Shown here one piece after another: positions 8,118-17,078 of a stretch of DNA of 64,000 bases. A model generated the notes under the pieces. It was not told the origin of the DNA, did not search any database, and saw only the letters and a program-made list of their open reading frames with translations. The DNA comes from Variovorax sp. Root411 (GTDB lineage Bacteria > Pseudomonadota > Gammaproteobacteria > Burkholderiales > Burkholderiaceae_C): contig NZ_LMDW01000019.1 in the NCBI RefSeq assembly GCF_001425205.1, positions 82,686 to 146,685 on the forward strand. The letters are read 5' to 3'. Within the stretch, counting starts at the first letter, position 1; each line of letters begins with the position of its first letter. Both the position numbers and the translations under genes were made by a program.

Positions 8118-9710
8118 TCAGTCCCAGGCACTCACTTCGAGCCGTACTTTCCCGCTGATGCCGGGCGCCGCCGGTGCGGCGCCAAGGCTCGACAGCGGCA
8201 CCATGAACTGCAGCTTGCCGCCGGCCAGCTGCTTCGGGCTCATCGGCAGCGAGGCCTGCCCTGCCGTGTCGGTCTGCCAGCCGTACTTGACGTTCCAGTT
8301 CTGCGCCGGATCGCCGGCCGCAGGCGGCGCGATCTCGATGACCAGCGTGTCGCGGAACAGCGAGCTGCCTTCGTAGTGGCCGTCGAGCCAGAACTTGTTG
8401 TTGACCTGGTAGTCGGGCACGCGCACGCCCAGCGTCATGGCATAGGCCAGCGTCGGGCGGTCCTGCTTCACGCGAGCCCTGTTGGCGAGGAACACGGTGG
8501 AAAGGTAGATCGACCGGCGATCCGCCTTGGCCGGGTCGGTCAGTTCCTTGTGCGTGCGGCAGGCGGGTGAGTCTTCCTCGGCCACGCGCCGGCTCAGGTA
8601 CCAGCGCTTGCCGCGCGGTGCGGCGAGCAGCTCGACTTGGTAGAGCGCATCGACGTCGGCGCCCTTGGGCAGGTCGGGCGGCAACGTGACGCCCTCGACG
8701 TCGAACCAGAGGTCGACCCGCACGTCGCCGAACAGGAAGCGCACGAGGTTCTGGTAGGCCTCTTCGGAATTGACGATGCCGAAAAAGCCCGAGTGCGAGC
8801 GGTAGGTGTAGGCGGTGGCCACCGGCTGCGTCTTGCCCGCCGCATCGGAGGACCAGAGCGAGGCGTTCTCGATGCGCACCAGCCCGTCGCTGCCGTGGCC
8901 CGCGAACATGCGCGACAGGCCCTTGGCGCTTTCGTAGTCGCCGCGGTTGGTGCCGACCATGCAGAAGAAGCGCTCGGCCGGAAAGGCCGCGGCCGGCAAC
9001 CAGTCCATGCGGCCATCGACCGGCGGCGTGGCCAGGAACTCCGACATCTTCTCGCGGTTGAAGGTGTTCATCTCGTTCGCGGTGAGCCAGGCCGGCACGT
9101 TGATGCCGCCCATGTCGATGCCGTTGTGCGGCGTGGCATAGGTGAACACCTTGTCGACGCACGCGCGCGCGGCCGCGTCGCCGAGCTCGGGGTTCTGCAG
9201 GAAGGCGCGCACCACCAGCCCGCCCATCGAGTGCGCGACGAGGTAGCAGCGGAAATCAGCAGGCGAGGAGCCGGGCCCTTCGCGCAGCGCCACGAGGTCG
9301 CGCACTCGCAGGATCAACTGGCTCAGGCCTTGCGCGTACACCTTGATGTTCCTGGCCCGGCCGTCGCCGAGCAGTTCGGAGCCCGAGTCGTAGTAGCGGT
9401 AGATGATGACCGAGGCCGACGGAATGCCGTCGACGTCCTTGCCGCTCTCGTCGGGCGAGGGCTTCCAGTCGGGGTCGAGGATGTCCAGGCCGTTCTGGTA
9501 GACGCTCTGGTACTGGAAGTCGGCCAGCAGCCGCACCATGGGCGACTCGAAGACGAACTTCTGCGCCGGTGCTTCCTTCTTGACGGTGGCGCGATACACG
9601 GTAGAGCCGATGTTGAAACCGCAGAACGGATCGGCGGCGGTGTCGTCGCGCTCCGCCTCTGTCATGGCGTAGCCGCGCACGTAGATGATGGGATAGCGAT
9701 TGCTGCTCAT
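8118..9710 (-). CDS. alpha/beta-hydrolase (lipase/PGAP1-like esterase)
   Basis: A 530-residue protein with the nucleophile elbow AHSMGG (Ser161) after a beta strand FRCYLVAHSMGG, preceded by a long N-terminal part starting RYPIIYVRGYA. The elbow is the form seen in triacylglycerol lipases and PGAP1-like esterases. No signal peptide is visible, so a cytosolic location is likely. The C-terminal 200 residues look beta-rich and are not assignable. Its start faces the palindromic repeat region, and its end is 22 bp upstream of the isochorismatase-family gene on the same strand. Confidence 0.78.
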   Translation of the reverse strand: MSSNRYPIIYVRGYAMTEAERDDTAADPFCGFNIGSTVYRATVKKEAPAQKFVFESPMVRLLADFQYQSVYQNGLDILDPDWKPSPDESGKDVDGIPSASVIIYRYYDSGSELLGDGRARNIKVYAQGLSQLILRVRDLVALREGPGSSPADFRCYLVAHSMGGLVVRAFLQNPELGDAAARACVDKVFTYATPHNGIDMGGINVPAWLTANEMNTFNREKMSEFLATPPVDGRMDWLPAAAFPAERFFCMVGTNRGDYESAKGLSRMFAGHGSDGLVRIENASLWSSDAAGKTQPVATAYTYRSHSGFFGIVNSEEAYQNLVRFLFGDVRVDLWFDVEGVTLPPDLPKGADVDALYQVELLAAPRGKRWYLSRRVAEEDSPACRTHKELTDPAKADRRSIYLSTVFLANRARVKQDRPTLAYAMTLGVRVPDYQVNNKFWLDGHYEGSSLFRDTLVIEIAPPAAGDPAQNWNVKYGWQTDTAGQASLPMSPKQLAGGKLQFMVPLSSLGAAPAAPGISGKVRLEVSAWD

Positions 9711-9816
9711 GGGTCTGCCACTCGTTCCTTGGGTCGATGAAGACTTTCAGTTTGCCGAGGGGCGATGGGGGGCGCCATATCGCGCATGGCATAGGACTGT
9801 TCGTTGTTTCGGGGCG

Positions 9817-9908
9817 CGCTCACGCCGACGGGGTGCCTTGCTCCGCGAATGTCCCCCGCTTCGCTCCTCCTTTATTTCGCTGCGCAAGGCACCCCATCGG
9901 CGTGAGCG
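9817..9908. repeat. palindromic repeat unit A (23-24 bp stem, 44-base loop)
   Basis: Arms 9818-9840 and 9885-9907 are complementary over 23 bases with one mismatch and extend one more pair outward. The 44-base centre (9841-9884, containing GTCCCCCGCTTCGCTCC) reappears perfectly inverted in unit B. The layout resembles a REP/REPIN-type or MITE-like palindrome. Confidence 0.8.
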
Positions 9909-9953
9909 TTTTCAGAGCAGTCGTTGATCAGCGGTACACCAGCAGCGTGCCCT

Positions 9954-10045
9954 GTGCACAGGACACCGGGTACTCCCCGCAGCGAAATAAAGGAGGAGCG
10001 AAGCGGGGGACATTCGCGGAGGGGAGTACCCGGTGGCCTGTGCAC
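9954..10045. repeat. palindromic repeat unit B (25-bp stem, same 44-base core inverted)
   Basis: Arms 9954-9978 and 10021-10045 are complementary over 25 bases with one mismatch. The core 9978-10021 is the exact reverse complement of 9841-9884 in unit A. Aligned in the same orientation, the stems of A and B differ at many positions yet each stem pairs within itself, so the structure is kept while the stem sequence is not. Confidence 0.8.
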
Positions 10046-10167
10046 GCACCCCGAACAAGAGCGTCAATTACCCCCGTTCCCCAAATGTTTCTACGGCTGA
10101 AACCATTGAAACGCGCATCGTCGCTAGTCTCGCGCCATCCGACAAACACAATCCAGAAGGCACTCCC

Positions 10168-11289
10168 ATGGCTGACGATTCAAGCTCGCAGGGCTCCTAC
10201 CTGCCTCAGCTGCTGCGCCGCGGCACCGCATTGGCGGCCGCAGGCTGCGCGTTCGTGGCGGGATGCGGCGCCGCCGGCAGTGGCGAAACGCGCTACGACA
10301 ACTCGCCGCAATTCCGCGACGGCGGCTTCCACAACATGGCCAACCCCGACCTGCCGGCCCAGGCCAGCGCATGGCGCATCTGGTCGCGCTTCATCGTGGG
10401 CAGCAAGGTCGACACCGTGCCGATCGATGCGATCCCCGTGCAGGCGCTGGACCGCAGCGCGCTCGATGCGCTCGACACCAAGGCCAACCACGTGGTGCGC
10501 CTCGGCCACTCGTCGCATCTGCTGAAGCTGCGCGGCAAGTACTGGCTGATCGACCCGGTGTTCAGCGACCGTGCATCGCCGGTGCAGTGGGCCGGGCCGA
10601 AGCGCTTTCACCAGCCGCCGATCGCGCTCGAACAGCTGCCGCCGATAGAGGGTGTGATCCTTTCGCACGACCACTACGACCACCTCGACGTGGCGACCAT
10701 CGAATACCTCTCGAAGAGCGTGCAGCACTACTTCGTGCCGCTCGGCGTCCGCGCGCGGCTCGTGGTGATGGGCGTGCCAGCCGAGCGCGTGAGCGAGCTC
10801 GACTGGTGGCAAACCGGCGAACACGACGGCGTGAAGCTCACCGCAACGCCTGCGCAGCATTTCTCGGGCCGCACGCTGGGCGACCGCGACCGCACGCTAT
10901 GGGCCTCATGGGTGGTGCAGAGTGGCGACCAGCGCCTGTTCTACAGCGGGGACTCGGGCTACTTCCCCGGCTTCAAGCAGATCGGCGAACGCTTCGGCGG
11001 CTTCGACATCGCGCTGATGGAAAACGGCGCCTACGACAGCATGTGGCCCGCCGTGCACATGACGCCCGAGCAAAGCGTGCAGGCCTTCGAGGACCTGCGC
11101 GGCAAGGTGTTCTTCTCGGTGCACAACAGCACCTTCGACCTTTCCTTCCACACTTGGCATGACCCGCTGGACCGCATCGCGGACCTGGCGGAGGCAAAGA
11201 AGATCGAGCTGGCGACGCCGGTGATCGGGGAGGTGGTGACGGTGGGACAGGCACGGACCAATGCGCGCTGGTGGCAGGGCCTGCGCTAG
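10168..11289 (+). CDS. MBL-fold metallohydrolase, probable lipoprotein (NAPE-PLD/UlaG-like)
   Basis: A 373-residue metallo-beta-lactamase-fold hydrolase. It has the zinc motif HDHYDHLD at 167-174, with further ligands suggested by QHFSG and the YSGDSGYFPG stretch. Residues about 17-33 form a hydrophobic export signal ending in a lipobox-like VAGC (Cys33), which suggests membrane anchoring on the outer face. The start is the ATG at 10168 (MADDSSS); the longer frame extends into the repeat. The fold and the WHDPLDR region resemble the NAPE-phospholipase D-like branch, but the substrate is unknown. Confidence 0.83.
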   Translation: MADDSSSQGSYLPQLLRRGTALAAAGCAFVAGCGAAGSGETRYDNSPQFRDGGFHNMANPDLPAQASAWRIWSRFIVGSKVDTVPIDAIPVQALDRSALDALDTKANHVVRLGHSSHLLKLRGKYWLIDPVFSDRASPVQWAGPKRFHQPPIALEQLPPIEGVILSHDHYDHLDVATIEYLSKSVQHYFVPLGVRARLVVMGVPAERVSELDWWQTGEHDGVKLTATPAQHFSGRTLGDRDRTLWASWVVQSGDQRLFYSGDSGYFPGFKQIGERFGGFDIALMENGAYDSMWPAVHMTPEQSVQAFEDLRGKVFFSVHNSTFDLSFHTWHDPLDRIADLAEAKKIELATPVIGEVVTVGQARTNARWWQGLR

Positions 11290-11296
11290 CCGCGGG

Positions 11297-11488
11297 CTAC
11301 TTGCCGCTTTCGCGGCGCTCGCGCGCCCGCCGCACCTGCCGCGTCTCGTTCGCCTGCGAAGCGATGCGGTCCTTCTCGCGCTTCTTTGCCGCCCGCTTCT
11401 CGCGCATGCGGCGGCCCAGCACGTAGCTGCCGAGGCCCGTAACCACGGCAATGAAGATGCCGATGACGCTGATGTCGATGCCGCCCAT
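11297..11488 (-). CDS. small single-pass membrane protein with basic tail
   Basis: A 63-residue protein: one N-terminal transmembrane helix (about residues 4-26, DISVIGIFIAVVTGLGSYVLG) followed by a strongly basic, probably helical tail rich in Arg, Lys and Glu. Its ATG overlaps the parC stop (TGATG), so it should be translated with parC; an in-frame GTG lies one codon upstream. I do not recognise a family. The codon use and the coupling to parC support a real gene. Confidence 0.65.
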   Translation of the reverse strand: MGGIDISVIGIFIAVVTGLGSYVLGRRMREKRAAKKREKDRIASQANETRQVRRARERRESGK

Positions 11489-13890
11489 CACTGCACCCGC
11501 ACGATGCTCGACGGCTTGAAGCCGAGGTCGGCCGCCTTGCCCTTGCGTGCACGGCTGCCGCGGGCGTTGTTGAGCGTGCGGATTTCCAGCGTTTCATCGC
11601 GCTCCTTGCCGCCGCGGCCGATGCCCTCGATCTTCACGCTGCGCGTGTAGGCCGCGGCGCCGGCCAGGGTGTCCTTGGCCTCGAGGTCGATCAGCGTGAG
11701 GCCGCGACCGCCCTTCGGCAGGCTCTTGAGCTCGGAGATGTCGAAGGTCAGGATGCGACCGCCGGTCGAGGCGCAGGCCACGTGCGTGGCGGCAGGCATC
11801 GGCTCGGCGCCGCTCGCGCCGCCCACCAGCGACGGACGGCACAGCTGCTCGCCCTCGCCCACGTCGATGAAGGCCTTGCCGCCGCGCTGGCGCGACATCA
11901 TGTTCTCGACCGTGGCGATGAAGCCGTAGCCGCCGGTGTTGGCCAGCAGCACGCTGGCGCCCACCGGGCCGGCGAAGAAATGCGTGACGTGCGTGCCGGC
12001 ATCGAGCTCGATGAGCGTGGTGACGGGCTGGCCGTCGCCGCGCGCGCCAGGCAGCGAGGCCACGGGCACGGTGTAGACGCGCACGCTCTTGTCCTTGGCA
12101 CTGCCGAAGACCAGCAGCGTGTCGACGCTGCGGCATTCGAAGGCACCGTAGAGCGCGTCGCCGGACTTGAAGCTGTATTCGGGCGCTGCGCCCTTCTCTC
12201 CGTTGCCGGCAGCCTTCTCGCTCGCCCAGCCCTTCTGCGCGCGGACCCAGCCCTTCTGCGAGACGATCACGGTCACGGGCTCGTCGACCACCTTCACTTC
12301 GGCCACGGCGCGCTTCTCGGCCTGGATGAGCGTGCGGCGCGCGTCCTCGAAGGTCTTGGCGTCGGCCTCTATTTCCTTCACGAGCAGGCGGCGCAATGCG
12401 GTCGGGCTGCCGAGAATGTCTTCGAGCCTCTTCTGCTCGTCGCGCAGGCCCGAGAGCTCCTGCTCGATCTTGATGGCTTCGAGCCGCGCAAGTTGGCGCA
12501 GGCGGATTTCAAGGATGTCCTCGGCCTGCCGTTCGCTGAGGTTGAAACGCGCAATGAGCGCCGCCTTCGGATCTTCCGCCGCGCGGATGATCGCAATCAC
12601 CTCGTCGATGTTCAGCAGCACCAGCTGCCGGCCTTCGAGGATGTGGATGCGCTCCAGCACCTTGTTGAGCCGGTGGCGCGAGCGCTTTTCGACGGTGACC
12701 TCGCGGAACGCGATCCACTCGTTGAGCATCTGGCGCAGCGACTTCTGCGTGGGCTTGCCGTCGATGCCGACCATCGTGAGGTTGATCGGCGACGAGGTCT
12801 CGAGCGAGGTCTGCGCGAGCAGCGTGGTGATGAACTCGTCCTGGCTGATGCGCGAGGTCTTGGGCTCGAACACGAGGCGCACGGCCGCGTCCTTGCTGGA
12901 CTCGTCGCGCACCACGTCGAGCACCGACAGCATCGCGGCCTTCAGCTGCGTCTGGTCGGCGCTCAGCGCCTTCTTGCCGGTCTTGACCTTCGGGTTGGTG
13001 ATTTCCTCGATCTCTTCGAGCACCTTCTGCGTGCTCACGCCCGGCGGCAGTTCGTTGACCACGAGCTGCCACTGGCCGCGCGCGAGGTCTTCGATCTTCC
13101 AGCGCGCGCGCACCTTGAGCGAGCCGCGGCCGGTGCGGTAGGCATCGGCGATGTCGCTCGCGCTGCTGATGATCTGCGCGCCGCCCGGGTAGTCGGGGCC
13201 GGGCACGATGGCAAAGAGTTCTTCTTCGCTGAGCTTCCCGTTCGACTTGATCAGCGCCACGCAGGCGTCGGCGATCTCGCGCAGGTTGTGGCTAGGGATC
13301 TCGGTGGCCAGGCCGACCGCGATGCCGCTGGCGCCATTGAGCAGCGTGAACGGCAGCCGCGCGGGCAGCAGGCGCGGCTCTTCGGTGCTGCCGTCGTAGT
13401 TGGGAATGAAGTCGACCGTGCCTTCATCGATCTCGTCGAGCAGCAGGCTGGTGATGCGCGCCAGGCGCGCTTCGGTGTAGCGCATGGCCGCGGCGCCGTC
13501 GCCGTCGCGGCTGCCGAAGTTGCCCTGGCCATCGACCAGCGGATAGCGCTGCGAAAAATCTTGCGCCATGCGCACCAGCGCGTCGTACGCGGCCTGGTCG
13601 CTGTGCGGATGGAAGCGGCCAAGCACGTCGCCGACCACGCGCGCACTCTTCACGGGCTTGGCACCCACGGTGCCGTTGGTGCCGCCGAAGCCCAGGCCCA
13701 TGCGCGACATCGAATACAGGATGCGCCGCTGCACCGGCTTCTGCCCGTCGGACACATCGGGCAGCGCGCGGCCCTTGACCACGCTGAGCGCGTATTCGAG
13801 GTAGGCGGTCTGGGCGTAGTCGGCGAGGGTCAGGGTCGTGTCGCCGTCGGTGGGACCCTGGAGATCGAGCGGAGGTTGGGAGTCGTCCAT
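11488..13890 (-). CDS. parC: DNA topoisomerase IV subunit A
   Basis: An 800-residue type IIA topoisomerase A subunit, slightly longer than E. coli ParC. The N-terminal catalytic module contains LPDVSDGQKPVQRRILY (residues 43-59) and the DNA-linking tyrosine Tyr138 in AAAMRYTEARL. The C-terminal third is the beta-pinwheel DNA-wrapping domain. With ParE it decatenates daughter chromosomes. I start at the ATG giving MDDSQPP. It is distinguished from GyrA by its partner parE 1 kb upstream on the same strand and by the lack of the GyrA-box motif. Confidence 0.95.
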   Translation of the reverse strand: MDDSQPPLDLQGPTDGDTTLTLADYAQTAYLEYALSVVKGRALPDVSDGQKPVQRRILYSMSRMGLGFGGTNGTVGAKPVKSARVVGDVLGRFHPHSDQAAYDALVRMAQDFSQRYPLVDGQGNFGSRDGDGAAAMRYTEARLARITSLLLDEIDEGTVDFIPNYDGSTEEPRLLPARLPFTLLNGASGIAVGLATEIPSHNLREIADACVALIKSNGKLSEEELFAIVPGPDYPGGAQIISSASDIADAYRTGRGSLKVRARWKIEDLARGQWQLVVNELPPGVSTQKVLEEIEEITNPKVKTGKKALSADQTQLKAAMLSVLDVVRDESSKDAAVRLVFEPKTSRISQDEFITTLLAQTSLETSSPINLTMVGIDGKPTQKSLRQMLNEWIAFREVTVEKRSRHRLNKVLERIHILEGRQLVLLNIDEVIAIIRAAEDPKAALIARFNLSERQAEDILEIRLRQLARLEAIKIEQELSGLRDEQKRLEDILGSPTALRRLLVKEIEADAKTFEDARRTLIQAEKRAVAEVKVVDEPVTVIVSQKGWVRAQKGWASEKAAGNGEKGAAPEYSFKSGDALYGAFECRSVDTLLVFGSAKDKSVRVYTVPVASLPGARGDGQPVTTLIELDAGTHVTHFFAGPVGASVLLANTGGYGFIATVENMMSRQRGGKAFIDVGEGEQLCRPSLVGGASGAEPMPAATHVACASTGGRILTFDISELKSLPKGGRGLTLIDLEAKDTLAGAAAYTRSVKIEGIGRGGKERDETLEIRTLNNARGSRARKGKAADLGFKPSSIVRVQ

Positions 13891-13963
13891 GAATGAGAGG
13901 GAAAGAAAAACAGTTTGTGGTCGCGAGGACGGAGCTTCGACGGTACTTGGCAGTCCCCGGAAG

Positions 13964-14884
13964 TCAGGACAGCGGGGGCGGCGGCGCGGTCGTGGCGCCC
14001 GGCTCGGCCGCGCCGGTCGGCACGTCGGGCAGTTCGGGCATCGTCGGCGCGCTGCGCGGCGATTCGGAGGGCATGTTGCCGCGGCCGATCGCGCCGCCCT
14101 TGGGCACCGCCATTTCCATGCGGATGCGCCCCGGCGTCTTGCCACTGCCGCTGCCGCCTCGAAGGTTGCCGCCCACCGTCACGGCCGAAGGCTTCAGGTA
14201 CGCATACAGCTGCAGCACGGTCTGCACGTAGTTCTGCGTTTCCTTGTAGTTCGGGATCTTGTTGCCCGCGCGCTGCACCGCGCCTTCGCCGGCGTTGTAG
14301 GCGGCCAGCGCAAGCTCGATCTGGCCCGGGAACATCGCGATCAGGTCACGCAGGTAGCGCGAGCCGGCCGCGATGTTGATGCGCGGATCGAACAGCTTCT
14401 TCTCGATGGTCGCGCGCTTGTCGGCAGCCACGCCATAGCGCTGCGCCGTCGCGGGCATCAGCTGCATGAGACCCATGGCGCCCTTGGGCGAGACGGCCTG
14501 CGCATCGAAACCCGACTCGGTCGCGACCAGCGCCTGGAGCAGTTCGTAGTCGATGTCGTGCTTGTTCGATGCGTCGCGCAGTGCGGACTTGGCGGTCTTG
14601 TAGCCGGGCGAGGCCTCGAACATGGCCAGCAGCGATTGCGACGCGGCCGGCACCTTGCCGTCGAGCCTGCGGGCGCCGCGGCCCAGCGGAGAAAGGCCCT
14701 GCGCCGTGTCGAAGCTCTGGCCGCCACGGAAAAAGACCTGGTAGCGCTCGTCGACCTTCTCGGCAGCGAAATGCGCGACGCCATTGCTGTCGACGTAGCC
14801 GTAGATGTCAGCGGCGTGCGCCAGCCCCTGCTGCGTGCACAGCAGGAAGGCCGAAAGCAACAACGAACGCTTGAAAGCTGGCAT
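13964..14884 (-). CDS. SLT-family lytic transglycosylase with N-terminal DUF4124-like segment
   Basis: A 306-residue secreted murein lytic transglycosylase. There is a signal peptide (residues 1-24, ending AHA), then a DUF4124-like stretch (IYGYVDSNGVAHFA). The SLT domain (about 105-235) has catalytic Glu123 in ATESGFDAQAVSPKGAMGLMQ and the ELALAAYNAGEGAVQ motif. The tail is Gly/Pro-rich. It cleaves peptidoglycan to 1,6-anhydro products in the periplasm. It sits between parE (14 bp) and parC (73 bp) on the same strand, so it is probably co-transcribed with topoisomerase IV. Confidence 0.9.
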   Translation of the reverse strand: MPAFKRSLLLSAFLLCTQQGLAHAADIYGYVDSNGVAHFAAEKVDERYQVFFRGGQSFDTAQGLSPLGRGARRLDGKVPAASQSLLAMFEASPGYKTAKSALRDASNKHDIDYELLQALVATESGFDAQAVSPKGAMGLMQLMPATAQRYGVAADKRATIEKKLFDPRINIAAGSRYLRDLIAMFPGQIELALAAYNAGEGAVQRAGNKIPNYKETQNYVQTVLQLYAYLKPSAVTVGGNLRGGSGSGKTPGRIRMEMAVPKGGAIGRGNMPSESPRSAPTMPELPDVPTGAAEPGATTAPPPPLS

Positions 14885-14898
14885 GCGTGATGGAGGGA

Positions 14899-16896
14899 TC
14901 AGACGTCGATATCGACATCGTCGGCGCGCAACTCCATGAGCTCGCGCCGCGCTGCCGCTTCGCCCTTGCCCATGAGCTTGGTGATCTCGCCCTGGGTGGA
15001 CGTGAAGTCGAACCGGCCCAATTGGACCTGCATCAGGCGCCGGGTGTCTGGATTGAGCGTGGTTTCCCACAATTGTTCCGCGCTCATTTCGCCCAGGCCC
15101 TTGAAGCGGCTGATGCTCCAGGCGCCTTCGCGCACGCCATCTTTACGCAATTTGTCGAGCGTGGCGGTCAGTTCGCCCTCGTCGAGCGCGTAGACCTTGG
15201 AGGCCGGCTTCTTGCCGCGCGCGGGCGCATCGACCCGGAACAATGGCGGTTTGGCGACATACACGTGGCCGGTTTCGATGAGCTTCGGAAAGTGCCGGAA
15301 GAACAGCGTCAACAGCAGCACCTGGATGTGGGAGCCGTCCACGTCGGCATCGCTCAGGATGCAGATTTTTCCGTAGCGCAGGCCGCTCATGTCGGGCGTG
15401 TCGTTCGGGCCGTGCGGATCGACGCCCACGGCAACCGAGATGTCGTGGATTTCGGTATTGGCGAAGAGCCGGTCGCGCTCGACTTCCCAGGTGTTCAGCA
15501 CCTTGCCGCGCAGCGGAAGGATGGCCTGGCTTTCCTTGTCGCGGCCCATCTTGGCGCTGCCGCCGGCGGAGTCGCCCTCGACCAGGAAGACTTCGTTGTG
15601 GCTGATGTCCTTGCTCTCGCAGTCGGTCAGCTTGCCCGGCAGCACGGCCACGCCGGAACCCTTGCGCTTCTCGACCTTCTGGCCGGCGCGCTGGCGGGTC
15701 TGCGCGGCCTTGATGGCCAGTTCGGCGAGCTTGCGGCCATAGTCGACGTGCTGGTTGAGCCACAGTTCGAGCGCGGGGCGCACGAAGCTCGACACCAGCC
15801 GCACCGCGTCGCGCGAGTTCAGGCGCTCCTTGATCTGGCCCTGGAACTGCGGATCGAGCACCTTGGCGCTGAGCACGTATGAGGCCCGCGCGAACACGTC
15901 TTCAGGCAGCAGCTTCACGCCCTTGGGCAGCAGCGAGTGCAGTTCGATGAAGCCCTTCACTGCGGTGAACAGGCCGTCGCGCAGGCCGCTTTCGTGCGTG
16001 CCGCCGGCGCTGGTGGGAATCAGGTTGACGTAGCTCTCGCGCACCGGCTGGCCGTCTTCGGTGAAGGCCACGCACCAGTCAGCGCCCTCGCCTTCGGCGA
16101 AGTTGTCGGCGTTCTTGTCGGCATGGCCGCTGCCTTCGAACAGCGGAATGACGGGGTCTCCATTGAGCGTCTGCATGAGGTAGTCGCTCAGGCCGCCCTT
16201 GTAGAGCCACTGCTGGCTTTCCTTGGTCTTCTCGTTCACGAGCGTAACGCTCACGCCAGGCATCAGCACGGCCTTGCTGCGCAGCAGGTGCGTGAGTTCG
16301 CCCATGGGCAGCACGGCGGTCTCGAAGTACTTGGCGTCGGGCCAGGCGCGCACGGTGGTGCCCTGCTTGCGCTCGCCGGCTTCGAGCTTGCGGATTTCGA
16401 GCGCCTCGATCACGTCGCCGGCGCTGAAGGCCAGCTTGGCGACGGAGCCTTCGCGGTGCGAGGTGACTTCGAGCCGCTTCGACAGCGCATTGGTCACCGA
16501 CACGCCCACGCCATGCAGACCGCCCGAGAAGCTGTAGGCGCCGCCCGAGCCCTTGTCGAACTTGCCGCCCGCGTGCAGCCGGGTGAACACGAGTTCGACG
16601 ACCGGGGCCTTTTCCTCGGGGTGCAGGCCGAAGGGAATGCCCCGGCCGTCGTCCTCGACGCTGACCGAGCCGTCGACGTGGAGCGTGACCTTGATCTTCT
16701 TGCCGTAGCCCGCCAGCGCCTCGTCGGCCGCGTTGTCCAGCACTTCCTGGATGATGTGCAGCGGGTTGTCGGTCCGGGTGTACATGCCCGGGCGCTGCTT
16801 CACGGGCTCGAGGCCCTTGAGCACGCGGATGGAGCCTTCCGAGTAGCCGGACGATGCGGACGGTGAACCGGGGGGAGTCTTGAGGGGAGTCGCCAT
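14899..16896 (-). CDS. parE: DNA topoisomerase IV subunit B
   Basis: A 665-residue type IIA topoisomerase B subunit. The GHKL ATPase has EVLDNAADEALAG and EDDGRGIPFGLH. The transducer domain follows, then the TOPRIM domain with EGDSAGGSAKMGRD and LSDADVDGSHI, and the C-terminal PLFRVD segment. The length (630-670) and the absence of the GyrB insert fit ParE. It is the first gene of the parE-transglycosylase-parC-small membrane protein group, with its promoter in the 182-bp gap shared with a divergent MFS gene. Confidence 0.96.
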   Translation of the reverse strand: MATPLKTPPGSPSASSGYSEGSIRVLKGLEPVKQRPGMYTRTDNPLHIIQEVLDNAADEALAGYGKKIKVTLHVDGSVSVEDDGRGIPFGLHPEEKAPVVELVFTRLHAGGKFDKGSGGAYSFSGGLHGVGVSVTNALSKRLEVTSHREGSVAKLAFSAGDVIEALEIRKLEAGERKQGTTVRAWPDAKYFETAVLPMGELTHLLRSKAVLMPGVSVTLVNEKTKESQQWLYKGGLSDYLMQTLNGDPVIPLFEGSGHADKNADNFAEGEGADWCVAFTEDGQPVRESYVNLIPTSAGGTHESGLRDGLFTAVKGFIELHSLLPKGVKLLPEDVFARASYVLSAKVLDPQFQGQIKERLNSRDAVRLVSSFVRPALELWLNQHVDYGRKLAELAIKAAQTRQRAGQKVEKRKGSGVAVLPGKLTDCESKDISHNEVFLVEGDSAGGSAKMGRDKESQAILPLRGKVLNTWEVERDRLFANTEIHDISVAVGVDPHGPNDTPDMSGLRYGKICILSDADVDGSHIQVLLLTLFFRHFPKLIETGHVYVAKPPLFRVDAPARGKKPASKVYALDEGELTATLDKLRKDGVREGAWSISRFKGLGEMSAEQLWETTLNPDTRRLMQVQLGRFDFTSTQGEITKLMGKGEAAARRELMELRADDVDIDV

Positions 16897-16980
16897 GGGG
16901 GCGGATTGTAGTCAGTCGCCGCCAAATGACTGGATACCCATACAGGAGCCATCCGCCGGAGGGAACCCGCCCGCAAGGCG

Positions 16981-17001
16981 TTGATGCGCCGATCGCATCA
17001 A
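16981..17001. promoter_or_regulatory. 21-bp perfect inverted repeat between parE and the MFS gene
   Basis: TTGATGCG and CGCATCAA are perfect 8-bp arms around a 5-base spacer, 77 bp upstream of the MFS start and 84 bp upstream of parE. The symmetry and position fit a dimeric repressor operator, most likely for the transporter gene. No regulator gene is adjacent. Confidence 0.5.
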
Positions 17002-17078
17002 AGCCACCTCGATAAATCATCAATGCCGTCGGCCGCCCTGCCGCCTGCCGAAGCCCGCAAGTCGCTACATTCGACGCG

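Larger units (their letters stand above)
9711..10167. other. 457-bp intergenic region dominated by two palindromic repeat units
   Basis: This gap separates the divergent lipase-like and metallo-beta-lactamase genes. It contains no convincing gene: the open frames across it are by-products of the repeats. It holds two large palindromes (9817-9908 and 9954-10045), described separately, and must also hold both divergent promoters. Confidence 0.7.

Noticed and set aside
9737..10525. Open frame crossing the palindromic repeats upstream of the MBL-fold gene
   Set aside because: It is assembled from the repeat and an out-of-frame part of the real gene, with no plausible start signal or conserved pattern.
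11782..13896. 704-codon plus-strand open frame opposite parC
   Set aside because: It is a shadow of parC with biased composition; the motifs of ParC on the minus strand explain the region fully.
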